64,000 bases of DNA from Arabidopsis thaliana (taxonomy: Eukaryota; Streptophyta; Magnoliopsida; Brassicales; Brassicaceae). Shown here in pieces: positions 20,874 to 31,625 of this stretch. How positions within the stretch are numbered: the first letter of the stretch is position 1; each line of letters starts with the position of its first letter. The notes below the pieces were generated by a model. That model did not search any database, was not told where the DNA came from, and saw only the letters and a list, made by a program, of their open reading frames with translations. Location: NCBI RefSeq assembly GCF_000001735.4, contig NC_003075.7, positions 435,001 through 499,000 of the forward strand, read 5' to 3'. Both the position numbers and the translations under genes were made by a program.

Positions 20874-23175
20874 ATGGAAGCTCTGAAAACCGCAACTTTT
20901 AGCCCTATGTCGGTGTTATCCGAGAAAAGATCAGAACCACGAAAGCCTTTCTCGCTCCCTAACCTCTTTCCACCAAAATCACAGAGACCAATCTCCCAAG
21001 AAAGCTTCTTGAAGAGATTCAATGGTGGATTGGCTCTTCTAACTTCTGTTCTAAGCAGTGCAACAGCTCCTGCTAAATCCCTGACGTACGAGGAAGCTCT
21101 GCAACAATCTATGACCACTTCTTCATCTTTTGATTCGGATGGTCTGATTGAAGGGATATCCAATTTTGTCACAGACAATCCTTTGGTTATTGCCGGTGGA
21201 GTTGCTGCATTGGCTGTTCCATTTGTTCTGTCTCAGGTTCTGAACAAGAAGCCCAAATCATGGGGAGTTGAGTCTGCTAAGAATGCTTATACCAAGTTGG
21301 GTACTGATGATAATGCTCAGTTGCTTGACATAAGAGCTACTGCTGATTTCAGACAAGTGGGCAGTCCTAATATTAAGGGTTTGGGTAAAAAAGCGGTTTC
21401 TACTGTTTATAACGGTGAAGACAAGCCTGGTTTCCTGAAGAAGCTTTCTTTGAAGTTTAAAGATCCTGAGAACACCACATTATACATTCTGGACAAGTAA
21501 GGCTCTTGGAATCTTACAAAATATATTGAAAGTTATAATATTGAGGCTTATAGTTACATTGAGTAGCTTATATTGTCTGATCACTGAATAATTATAGTCT
21601 CAGCATTCCTTCATTATCTATGAACCTGTGATTGTTTGCTTTGTGGAAGAATATTCAAACTTGAGTAGTGATAATCATAAGTGTTATTGTACATCTGATA
21701 GAATATTGCAATGGGAGAGAAATTGAAAAGCATTTTAGATTGCACACATTGTTGTTAATACAGTCTAACTCTTTGAATGGAAAGCCAGGTTTGATGGAAA
21801 CTCTGAGCTTGTTGCTGAATTGGTGGCTCTTAATGGATTCAAATCTGCTTATGCGATTAAAGATGGTGCAGAGGGACCTAGAGGCTGGTTGGTGTGTGTT
21901 CCCTTTCCTCTTATCCCACAATGTGTCCTTCTTCAACAAATCCTTTCGATTCGACTTATTTACATTTGTCATTATATATCTGGTTTGCAGAATAGCAGCT
22001 TGCCTTGGATAGAGCCAAAGAAGACTCTCAGCCTTGATTTAAGCAGTTTGACGGATAGCATCAGCGGTGTATTTGGTGTGAGTATCCAATTTTACATTCA
22101 TTTAATTTAAGTTTCTGTAACAAACATCGAACAATGATTTAACATAAATGTACAGGAGAGTTCTGATGGTGTATCTGTCGCTCTTGGAGTAGCTGCTGCT
22201 GCTGGATTAAGTGTTTTTGCATTTACAGAGGTCAGTCTTTCGGTATTATCCCTCTTATTGTCTCCAGAAAATTCCGGTATTAATCTTATATCTATCATCA
22301 TCCCTACAGATTGAAACCATACTCCAACTACTAGGTTCAGCTGCACTTGTTCAACTTGCAGGCAAGAAACTTCTATTTGCTGAGGCAAGTTCTTCCCATC
22401 TTTTCATTCATCAAGATTCAGTTTGAATGTATTTATCGCAATTGGTGATGTTTTGATGGTTACTTTTCTATACTCTCTACAGGACCGAAAGCAAACTCTA
22501 AAACAGGTGGATGAGTTCTTGAACACAAAGGTTGCCCCTAAAGAACTTGTTGATGAGTTAAAGGTAACTAATTTAGATACATATCTCCATTAGTAATAAA
22601 ACCCTTTATAGAAATAACTCTACGTGGAATAACAGGAAATAGGAAAGGCTCTTCTTCCTCAATCAACAAGCAACAAAGCTCTCCCAGCACCAGCAACAGT
22701 AACAGCAGAAGCAGAATCAGCTACAGCTACAACCACCACAGTCGATAAACCAGTACCTGAGCCAGAAACAGTTGCAGCTACAACAACCACTGTAGATAAA
22801 CCAGTACCTGAGCCAGAGCCAGTGCCAGAGCCAGTGCCAGTGCCAGCGATTGAAGCTGCAGTCGCTGCACAAGTAATCACAGAACCAACCGAAACAGAAG
22901 CCAAACCAAAACCTCATTCAAGACCTCTCTCTCCATATGCATCGGTAATGTTTCTACTTTCTCATAAAGAGGCTCTTTTGGTGGGAAATAAAGAAACCTT
23001 TAAGCTGTTTATAATTATAATTTGGACCTCCGTTGATCCTTGAAGAAGTATCTTTATGATTTACGAGTTCGTACATGGGTTTCTGTTATCGTTTATTAAT
23101 ATGATGTCTTTCTTAACTCTTTTACAGTACCCTGACTTGAAGCCTCCATCTTCTCCGATGCCATCGCAGCCCTGA
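20874..23175 (+). CDS. TROL: Thylakoid rhodanese-like protein, FNR membrane anchor
   Basis: Eight exons: 20874-21496, 21789-21891, 21991-22077, 22156-22230, 22310-22384, 22483-22563, 22636-22944 and 23128-23175. They give 466 residues, the length I recall for TROL (At4g01050). Order: plastid transit peptide (~1-70); a first membrane span ([20 protein letters not shown]); a rhodanese-like domain ([14 protein letters not shown] to about GWL) whose active-site loop reads LDKFDGNSE without the catalytic Cys; and a second membrane span ([17 protein letters not shown]). A Pro/Glu/Val linker with VDKPVPEPE twice follows. The C-terminal FNR-binding region has ITEP at 429-432 and the Tic62-type motif [23 protein letters not shown] sits in stroma thylakoids and envelope and recruits ferredoxin-NADP+ oxidoreductase to the end of linear electron transport. 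Intron 5 (22385-22482) is of the GC-AG type: exon GCTGAG is followed by GCAAGT. Confidence 0.96.
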
Positions 23176-23642
23176 AAACAGCTAAGAACAGTCTCTCTCT
23201 CGTTACTTAGTCTGGTTTTGTCCTCCTGCAAACAGAAGAACAAAAGTGGTCGAATATTGTAACTTGTTCTTTTTTCTCTCGTTTTTTCTCCCGAACTTAG
23301 ATGCTACTTTGTGTCGAATCTGAGATAAGTGGACTTTGTTTTGTTTTTCTCCCTTTATACCACCATTGAGTTCAAACAAGAGTCTGTCATCGCGTTAAAG
23401 GGGATCAGAAGCTGTGTGAGGGGTGTATTGGACGAAATAAAAGTTGTGGGGAAATTTCCAAATATCTTGTGATTACTGGATCTTGTGGGATAGATCTCTT
23501 TCTTTCTCTTATTCTGGATTCCCTATACATAACAAAAAGGTTAAATGGGGTAATGAAAAGTGTGACATATACTTAGCATAAACCAATGTGTAGAATAATC
23601 CATGTTTCCTTTATTAAGTGCTATGCGTTAATCGGCATCTAT

Positions 23643-23807
23643 AAAGTGTTGCATTGATGAACAAAGTGGATGCCTAAACTAGACGTTTAACTAAATGTTT
23701 AGAATGAAATCTTCATCTCATCTAAAAAGTGTTGCATTGATGTAAAAAGTGGATGCCCATTAGTTCTTGGCTTTGAAATGTTTTTAGAATGAAATCTTCA
23801 TCAATCT
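23643..23807. repeat. Imperfect tandem duplication, unit ~82 bp, two copies
   Basis: Both units start with AAAGTGTTGCATTGATG, continue with AAAGTGGATGCC, and end with TTTAGAATGAAATCTTCATC. The first is ~23643-23723 and the second ~23724-23807. They have diverged in the middle third. It is a local duplication in non-coding DNA. Confidence 0.8.
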
Positions 23808-25377
23808 CCATATGTGGTTCAATCCACTCATTTTATCTTTTGTTAAAGATGTTCTTCAGGCCAATATAATGATGACCATGGATGGTTTGCAACTCGCATA
23901 TAACACTTCTTTATCCGATGGTTACAAGTATTACATGGCTATAGATAGCTTTTGCATGCAACAAATTATCTATCAAAGTTTATGCATCCTCTAAAATATG
24001 GTCATTGGCAAGCCACTAAACGTATATATTGTGACAATGTATGATGATATATTTTTATGTGTTGACTCCGTTTTTCATTAAGTAATGAAACATGTTGCTC
24101 TAGATTACCATTTTAATCGCAAACATATATGTTGCTCTACCACGCATTGCATCAAATGATAAGCTTGAGGACGCTTCGACAAAAACATATTTCTCCTTCT
24201 TCTTACTGAACCAAATGACAATTGACAAACCCCATTAATAAAATCGGTTAGTGTTAATGTGTCACTCATAATATTAACTTAGTAAAGAACAAGACCACAT
24301 TAATTAAATCAGGTGTTAGTCTGAGAATATACGTTTCTCTTCCTCATTCCAAACTTAAATTCGGAATTTACTGAGAATATATTGTTAGCACTGAAAAAGG
24401 TTAAGTTGAAAGTTTGCTAGGGATGGCAATTAAATATAGTCTTGCCTTGGGGATATTCCCTTCGTGGACTTGTAAGTTTATTTATAGGTCCTCTTATGTA
24501 TATATAGATGATCTAACGATCGATATACTATGAAAAAAGTTGTTACTAGATTTTATTGCAGGTAATAGTGTTGAATAACCCGAACCAATAAAGCAGTTGT
24601 AACGAACACACGACACGTTGCTTACTGCGAGGACCACTTTGTTTTTTGTTTTTTTTGGCTTTAAGCCAATTTAGGACCAAATTTGCATGATTGAGGATGC
24701 AAGTATCCAACCCATTTTCATCTTTCGTAGTGACACTCATTTACTTTTGTGATGGACACGTTATAGTATATCTTAAATATTAAAGAGACATGATTGGGGG
24801 ATCATTGTTTTAATTTAAATAATGTAGATTCTATTCTTTTCATGGTATTAATCCAATTTATAGAAAGTTATGTGTTATTAGCAATTAAGCTAAATGATGA
24901 AAACAATCAGTTTAGTGAAACAAACTCGCCGAGAAAACATGAATGGTTGAAAATATTATTGTGTTTTACAAACGTACACGAGGACAATAGTTTTGTAAGT
25001 TTTTCTTAGGCATTGAAAAATGTTTGATACAAAAAGTAATGTTAAAATAATTAAAAATGATTTTGTCTTAATATATCCAAAATTTCAATCTATTATGAAC
25101 AAAGGGAGTATAATTTCTGATTGAATGAACTGGAATAGCAATCAGAAAAGCTTTGAAAACAATTGTTGTTGATTATTAATGATCTTAATTAACGGCATGT
25201 ATCAATATTTATACAACTTATGTTCCAGTCCAAGCCATCACAACGGAGTAAATGAAGTCACGGGTACTTGTGGTTTTTATTGGTTGCAAACTTGCAACTT
25301 GCAAAGATAGCTAACAATAATTAATATAATTAATGAGAACAAAACCAATTTAGTAAATTAAAATCCTTTAACATAGA

Positions 25378-25434
25378 AACCGACCAAACCCGTTGGACCG
25401 TTGGTTACTTGATTTGGTTAGTTGCTATAAATAG
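25378..25434 (+). promoter_or_regulatory. ETC3 core promoter: TATA box with clustered MYB sites
   Basis: A TATA box CTATAAATAG lies at 25425-25434, ~100 bp before the ETC3 ATG. Directly upstream are AACCGAC (25378-25384) and two CCGTTG sites (25390-25395 and 25398-25403) that fit the plant MYB core CNGTTR. R2R3 MYBs such as WER and GL1 activate the R3 inhibitor genes, so these are candidate input sites. The function is inferred. Confidence 0.6.
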
Positions 25435-25533
25435 AAATGATGGTTCGTGTGCAACCTTCAAAATACGACCACTCTCTCAGAGTACTCTCTTAGTTTCTTT
25501 CTTCTTCTTCTTTGTAATACGGTGCCGTTTGAC

Positions 25534-25967
25534 ATGGATAACCATCGCAGGACTAAGCAACCCAAGACCAACTCCATCGTTACTTCTTCTTCTGAAGGTA
25601 AGCTGAAAACTTAAACACCTTCGTTTTCTCATTTTTCCATGTTTTTTTATACTTATCTATATATAATGAGAAATCTGAATTTTGGTGATGACAAGGAACA
25701 GAAGTGAGTAGTCTTGAGTGGGAAGTTGTGAACATGAGTCAAGAAGAAGAAGATTTGGTCTCTCGAATGCATAAGCTTGTCGGTGACAGGTTTGATCTTT
25801 TAACTAATAATGAATACTATTTCGTAGGAAAATAATTTAATTGTAACACCATAGTAAAAGCTGAATTTTGTGTGTTATTATTTGATGAAAGGTGGGAACT
25901 GATAGCTGGGAGGATCCCAGGAAGAACCGCTGGAGAAATTGAGAGGTTTTGGGTCATGAAAAATTGA
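25534..25967 (+). CDS. ETC3: Single-repeat (R3) MYB inhibitor of trichome and root-hair patterning
   Basis: Exons 25534-25597, 25696-25789 and 25892-25967 encode only 77 residues, the usual size of the CPC/TRY/ETC family. It has one R3 repeat (WEVVNMSQEEEDLVSRMHKL) and no activation domain. The bHLH-interaction signature [DE]Lx2[RK]x3Lx6Lx3R is complete, from D41-L42 through R45, L49 and L56 to R60. By competing with R2R3 MYBs for GL3/EGL3, such proteins move between cells, repress trichome fate and allow root-hair fate. The introns sit at the positions typical of the family. The sequence agrees with ETC3/CPL3 (At4g01060). It is too small and split to be seen as a long ORF. Confidence 0.95.
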
Positions 25968-26857
25968 AAAGTGATCAATATATCTCTATAGTTTCACTGA
26001 TTGTTTCGATTATATTCCGTTGTATTTTAAATTTACCAACTCTGTTATAAGAAGAAAACTTTCTTAAATCCCAAACCATTTAACTCTCAAGAACCATTTA
26101 TTGTGTGGGCTACGAATATTTGGGCCTTCCAAGCCTAAATTTATTTTTTTGCCATCCTAGTAATTTCTAGAAGCTAAGTCGTAGATGTTGTACGTGGATA
26201 TTTCATTAATTTCTGCTTAAAGCCTTAAACACTTGACACATGAAAGTGGCAAATAACCTACTTCAAAACAAAACAAAAGTGGAAGTCGTTTTACAAGTCA
26301 TAAAATGACATGCTGTCTTCAGGTCCCACACATGTTTTCTGTATATTTGTCGTTAACGCTATTTCACCTACTCCACACACACACACTTATTTTCTTGGTC
26401 ATCCACGTTTTAGACTTTTAGTTTTTCCTTAATCTCTGATCCATAACCACGAAACGGACGATCTTCAATAAAAACCCATAACGTATCTCATTACCAAACA
26501 AACATATTGTTGAAATCTATGTGTCTCACTGATGATCTATATATGTAACTCTTGAGATTGCAACAAATGTTTAGAACTTGAACAAACTGTTATTTTTATA
26601 AGCCATATATATATTTAACTATTGACGATAGACAATTGATGATTCTCTTGAACAATATTTAACTATATATGCAACATCTTCTTCTAAGCTGATCTTAATT
26701 GCAACATCTTCTACGAATTAATCAAAAGCCAAAAACATATACAAATAAAAGTTGAGACAAACGAAGCAAAGAAAAGTAGAACATACATATACATACAGAA
26801 ACACATTTGCACAAATCCCACCGTTGATTATACAAATCATATTAGAACATCAAATAT
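25968..26857. other. Convergent 3' region between ETC3 and UGT72B1
   Basis: This holds the 3' UTR of ETC3 and, at the right, the 3' UTR of the minus-strand glucosyltransferase. A TGGGCC occurs near 26130 but no gene start is close. The remainder is AT-rich without coding signal. Confidence 0.6.
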
Positions 26858-28300
26858 TTAGTGGTTGCCATTTTGCTCTAACTCTTTTTTGTGGGCTTTC
26901 CACTTTAAGGCCACAAGACTAAGTGCTTTTGTCGAAGTCCCATCATCCTTCAACACCCTACAAGCTGCTTCCTTCAACTCCTTCATCTTGTTCCTCACTC
27001 CTTTGCCTTCTTCACCTTCCATCAATCCTTTTACCACTCTAGCCACCTCTTCTCTTCTAACTAACCCATCGTCCCCGGCACGCGGCCTAAGTGCCGCACG
27101 AATATCTTCACTCAACAAAACCGCATTCATCTTCTGTTCTGCGTATAATGGCCATGCTATAAGTGGAATACCGCTTACTACACTCTCTAGAGTCGAATTC
27201 CATCCACAATGAGTTAAAAATCCTCCCGTGGATGGATGCGCCAAGACTTGGGCTTGTGGAGCCCAAAAAGGGATCACAAAACCTCTTTTTTTAGTCCGCT
27301 CTAAAAATCCCGGTGGTAAAAATGTCAATGGATCTGTTTGGCTATGTGAATCAAAATACGACGAATTAGCGATCCCACTAGGACTTCGTATGACCCAAAG
27401 AAACCGTTGCTCACTATCTGCAAGACCAAGAGCAAGCTCATTGAGCTGCTCACATGTGAGGGTACCGCCACTACCAAAGGACACATATAAAACCGAACCG
27501 AGCGGCTGGTTATCCAACCACTTTAAACATTCAGACTCTTCGGTTTGCTTAGCCTCTTGCTTACCAATGTTAACCAACGGTCCAACCGGATAAACCGGTG
27601 GTTTATCAAGACCCGGTTCTTGCAAGGCCTTTATAGCATTTGGCTCTAGCTCAAAGAAGGTATTCACAAGAATACCTTCGGCTTCTTTGTACCTCTTGGT
27701 GTTATGGAGAAGCCATTTGTATGCATCGTCTTTCCGGTCTTGGGCCGGGTCAAGGAAATCTTTCCCGGCAACCGGTACACATCCAGGAAGCATAAGCGGT
27801 TCGGTTAATTCCCTGAACTCACACGACACCGTTTCGTCTAGTTTAGGCAAATGGAGAAAAAACGACAAGACGTTGGCCGTTGTTGGGTAGAAAATATACG
27901 GTGGCACGTGAAATTCTACGGCCACGTCGAAAGCGTCCGTACCGAAGAGATCGACGACGAGCGCCGTTGGCAAACGACCTCCCTCCACGAACGAGTCGAA
28001 GACTTTCCGGAGCTCCGGGTTTGAACGAGTCACGGTGAGGGAGATCCGAGATTCGATGCGAGTGGACGAAGAGAGATCGGTGAGATCAACAGGAGGGAGA
28101 AAGACGGAGGAGATTGAAGAAGGGAGAGAGTCGAGGACGGTTCTCTGAGCTTTTGATGGTGGACCTTCGCCGGCGATGACGAAGGTAACGGTGAGGCCGT
28201 GAAGATGGACGAGTCGTTTAGCAAACTCGACGAGTGGTATGAGATGACCCATTCCCGGACTTGGTATGATCGCAACGTGAGGTGTTTTGGATTCCTCCAT
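26858..28300 (-). CDS. UGT72B1: Family 1 UDP-glucosyltransferase acting on phenols, anilines and monolignols
   Basis: Intronless, 480 residues, GT-B fold. It transfers glucose from UDP-glucose to acceptor O and N atoms. UGT72B1 detoxifies chlorophenols and chloroanilines and also glucosylates monolignols in the cytosol. The N-terminal acceptor domain has the catalytic base H19 (PSPGMGHLIPL) and its partner D117 (ALVVDLFGTDAF). The C-terminal donor domain has the complete 44-residue PSPG box, W346 to Q389, including HCGWNSTLESV and ending WPLYAEQ. The length and both catalytic residues match a functional enzyme. The start ATG at 28300 gives MEESKTPHVAIIPSPG, with the usual short lead into the first strand. 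The sequence agrees with At4g01070. Confidence 0.96.
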   Translation of the reverse strand: MEESKTPHVAIIPSPGMGHLIPLVEFAKRLVHLHGLTVTFVIAGEGPPSKAQRTVLDSLPSSISSVFLPPVDLTDLSSSTRIESRISLTVTRSNPELRKVFDSFVEGGRLPTALVVDLFGTDAFDVAVEFHVPPYIFYPTTANVLSFFLHLPKLDETVSCEFRELTEPLMLPGCVPVAGKDFLDPAQDRKDDAYKWLLHNTKRYKEAEGILVNTFFELEPNAIKALQEPGLDKPPVYPVGPLVNIGKQEAKQTEESECLKWLDNQPLGSVLYVSFGSGGTLTCEQLNELALGLADSEQRFLWVIRSPSGIANSSYFDSHSQTDPLTFLPPGFLERTKKRGFVIPFWAPQAQVLAHPSTGGFLTHCGWNSTLESVVSGIPLIAWPLYAEQKMNAVLLSEDIRAALRPRAGDDGLVRREEVARVVKGLMEGEEGKGVRNKMKELKEAACRVLKDDGTSTKALSLVALKWKAHKKELEQNGNH

Positions 28301-28421
28301 TGATGCAAATATTCAAGAACTGATACTTTGTTCTTTTTTCTTCTTTCTACTTTTGTAGTTTGTGATTATTATCTCCTTTTTTCTTTTTTTTTTTGTAATT
28401 TGTGTGGTATTAAGTAATGGC

Positions 28422-28429
28422 TTTATATA
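28422..28429 (-). promoter_or_regulatory. TATA box of UGT72B1
   Basis: Read on the minus strand, CTATATAAAG lies ~120 bp upstream of the ATG at 28300, a normal distance for a plant TATA box plus leader. Confidence 0.6.
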
Positions 28430-29097
28430 GAGAGTTTGTGTGAATCATTGAGAGGAGAAATTCTATTTTCTATTTACTTGTATGTGTTTTTTTTGTAGAA
28501 TGTCGCTTGTGGCGACCATGTTCGAATATGAATATTTTGGTGACCGATTATTTAAACTAAAAAATCATCATTTACGTAATTCATTTTTATACTTATTATT
28601 TTGTGATTTCTCATGTTAATATGAAATCAACCATTTAAATTGTGGACATATTAATACATTTTGATTTTCATGTAGATTTAAAGTAAAGCATTTAACAAGC
28701 TGTGTAAAATATATTCATAACTTACATAAAATTGGGAATTATACATAATAATGCTATTATATAATATCCATAATTGAAACCAATATATATATATATATAT
28801 GTTTATTAAATATGGTTGCCAAAAGAATATATATAAAATTTTCAATTATTGGAGAGGGGTAGGGAAATTGTTGAAAAAAATTAGTGATGACCAGCTTTTT
28901 TGTGATTGTGGGTCAATTATATTTGTGCGTGTGAAATGTCTTGAGCGCACGTGTGAATATGTGATGAAATGCAAACGTAATGCTTCCGCAATGATTTTTC
29001 TCCCCAATTTTCTTAGCTATAATAAAATAAAATTCTTTCGCTCTTTTTTTTTTTTTTTACCATTAACATTAAATTTTGGAATGGTAATTTGCTATTA

Positions 29098-29746
29098 CAT
29101 AAAAAATTCTATAAATTAATAATATTGGTACCATAAAATTTTATTAATTTATAGTGATATTAGTTTATCCTATAAATTAATAAATATTTATAAATTTTTT
29201 TACGTAAAATACAATATTAAATTCTTTTAAATATGTTTTTTAATTTAATTTTTCTTATATTTTGTTGTTCGTATATTCAATTATGTTAAAAATTATTTTT
29301 CTCTTGACTTTTTAATTTATTTTTTTACAAAATATTGTGTCCGTATATTTACGACGTTAACGTGAGGCTTAATCCAATTTTTTTTAACACAAATCTTAGC
29401 AATGATTAAAAAATGTTACAAAACCAAATATGACGGATCAAATACGTAAGGAGTTATGTGAGTACAAAAGAGATCATACCAACTGTACTCTAAAAAGAGT
29501 TGTAATTGTGGCTTGAATAAAAGTTTTAGATAAAATTAGTATTAGAATGTATGCTTAAGATTTATGATTATTAATTTATGATATTATTAGGATCATATTT
29601 TTACATAGGGATTTCAAAAAGATTATTATCTTATTATCTTATCGATTTTGGTTAATTTTTACATTGACCCGACTTGAGACCGACAAAATTTATTAATTTA
29701 TCGTGTTTATTAATTTATCGAATATTAATTTATAGAGTTTCTACTG
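29098..29746. mobile_element. Emigrant-like MITE (Tc1/mariner type), ~650 bp
   Basis: Inverted ends match in 22 of 26 positions when the flanking TA is counted. The left end is TACATAAAAAATTCTATAAA plus TTAATA; the right end, reverse-complemented, is TACAGTAGAAACTCTATAAA plus TTAATA. The TA at 29096-29097 and 29747-29748 is the target-site duplication expected for mariner-type elements. Repeated TATAAATTAATAA blocks follow inside both ends. I recall CAGTAAAACCTCTATAAATT as the Emigrant terminus. There is no transposase ORF, so it is non-autonomous. Confidence 0.7.
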
Positions 29747-31625
29747 TATTATTTTCTTTCATAACAATGTTTTTCTTTTATTTGCAAAACATTTTGCTCT
29801 ATACAAATTAAAAAATTGACTTCTTGAAATATTTTAGGTCATAGTGGCGACGATAAAAAGGCATATAATCATTCATCGATAGATTAGTTTTTAGCATTTG
29901 TTTGAGTGAAGAAAAGTGAAAGTGGAATTTATCTCATAGCCCATCATTTTTGTTATGATTTACAAAATTGAATATATGTCCATGTCCCGCTAAATCATAA
30001 AGCCTATTAACTCATTATTATATCTTTGTCAATTCGACTTGTGTTGCATCACCAATTTTTAATGAATAACATTGCCCAGCTAAACTTATTATCACATAAA
30101 GGATAGTGTGATAAGTGGTTGGAATTTAATAATTTTGTATGTATTTTTCAGCCAGTTTGAACAAGTATAAGGTAGCATTAAATCAAAGAAAAGCTGTCGC
30201 ATCAATACAACTTTTAAACAGATATGTTATCATAATTTCATACAGAAATAAATAAATTATTTCCACGAGTAAATAGTTGCTATAGCTACCAAATGTCCAA
30301 AGAAATATATACAACCAATACTAAAAAACAAATTACACAATATTGTGAAATCAAATTATTTGTTTTCGATATCTGCCAAATTTGCTGAAGTTACCGAATG
30401 TTCATCGTATGGCATATGTCACCAGTGACGACTGTCAATGATTATTGGACGATCCGCACAAGCTACAAAAAACGGTATGACGACTATGTCTGGTAAAGTA
30501 GAATGGCACGGTGTTTTTAATTTATTCATTAGCCTCAAATGTTTTATTAATGTCACTGGTAAGAAGGGATCAGGACAATCAAATTATGGTGTAGGTGCCT
30601 TTTTACACATGTATGTTTAATCTTTCATGTTCACGGATCTCAGATTTTAGTTATCCTCGATGGGCTACTAGTGAATACTTTGCATATAAATTGATCTCTA
30701 ACTTACATCTTTTCTGATTTCAAGTTCAGTGCTCACTTGTTGCAAGATGAGTTCTTCGTCCACTTTAGAAATATTATTGATGTCGTTGACTTGGATTACA
30801 AGAAAAGAGAGTATTACAAAAAAAATCAAAACAGAGAGACTACATGAACATTAAAGACATGAAACACTAAGCAACACGAGGCAAAGCCGACAACACTATA
30901 TAATATATATGAACATAAACAAACAGTCATCAATAAAAAGACAAAAGATCAATGTAAACATCCCAATTAACAAGACGAAACTCAACTACAACTGACCTAA
31001 GAACAAACGCTCTCATGATGATGATCACAAAAACCATAGGTTTTAATTCATAGGTTTTAAAAAAATGTTTTTCTTTCATTCAAAATGCGCATTTATCTCT
31101 ATTTTTATAATGATCAACATAATTTTAGTTTGTCGTCCACCTTCCAAGTACATATCGGCTGATCCAAATGTTTGTAGCTGCTCTTGTCGCATGCTTTTAT
31201 TCTTGACATAGTTTATTCAGCATACTATTACAGTCACTGCTTGCTTCTTGTTATCGATATGGTTGAATTTAGACTAGATTCATGTCCTCGTAGTGGTGCA
31301 AAGTTAACTTTCCAAGCCCAAGTCGTTTTTTCAGTTTGTGATCCCTACTTGGTCTCTCCAGTCACATAACAGGTGTAACAAGCTACTGATTAAAGAAAAT
31401 GCAGAGCATACATTACAAGTTTGTTTTTACATCACAAGTCCTAGTAAGATCATTATTAGCTTTCCACAGAACAACACCTTAAACAAAATTCACACTGCAA
31501 AATTTTGCATCGTTTATTCTTGTTTAGAACCATTACAAAATTAAAATATAGAACTATCATATACGAGACATTGACAAGTGGAATGGCTATTGACTGTAAC
31601 TAGCTACAAGCGATATCGTGGTACA

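Larger units (their letters stand above)
23176..25533. other. Long intergenic region with a tandem duplication and the ETC3 promoter
   Basis: TROL 3' UTR (to roughly 23470), then AT-rich sequence. A tandem duplication at 23643-23807 and the MYB/TATA promoter elements at 25378-25434 are listed separately. Small ORFs at 23812-23994 and 24546-24740 have no recognisable product and biased, AT-rich composition. I see no other gene. Confidence 0.6.
28301..31625. other. 3.3-kb AT-rich intergenic region with a MITE
   Basis: The left end is the UGT72B1 leader and promoter. An Emigrant-type MITE occupies 29098-29746 (separate entry). An (AT)n run lies at ~28784-28800. The stretches 30350-30620 and 31180-31540 are less AT-rich, but their short ORFs start without ATG or have no recognisable product. 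I see no supported gene. Confidence 0.6.

Noticed and set aside
30438..30620. 60-codon ORF between UGT72B1 and TBL26
   Set aside because: It is short, recognised as no family, and the surrounding sequence is broken in all frames; at most a decayed fragment.
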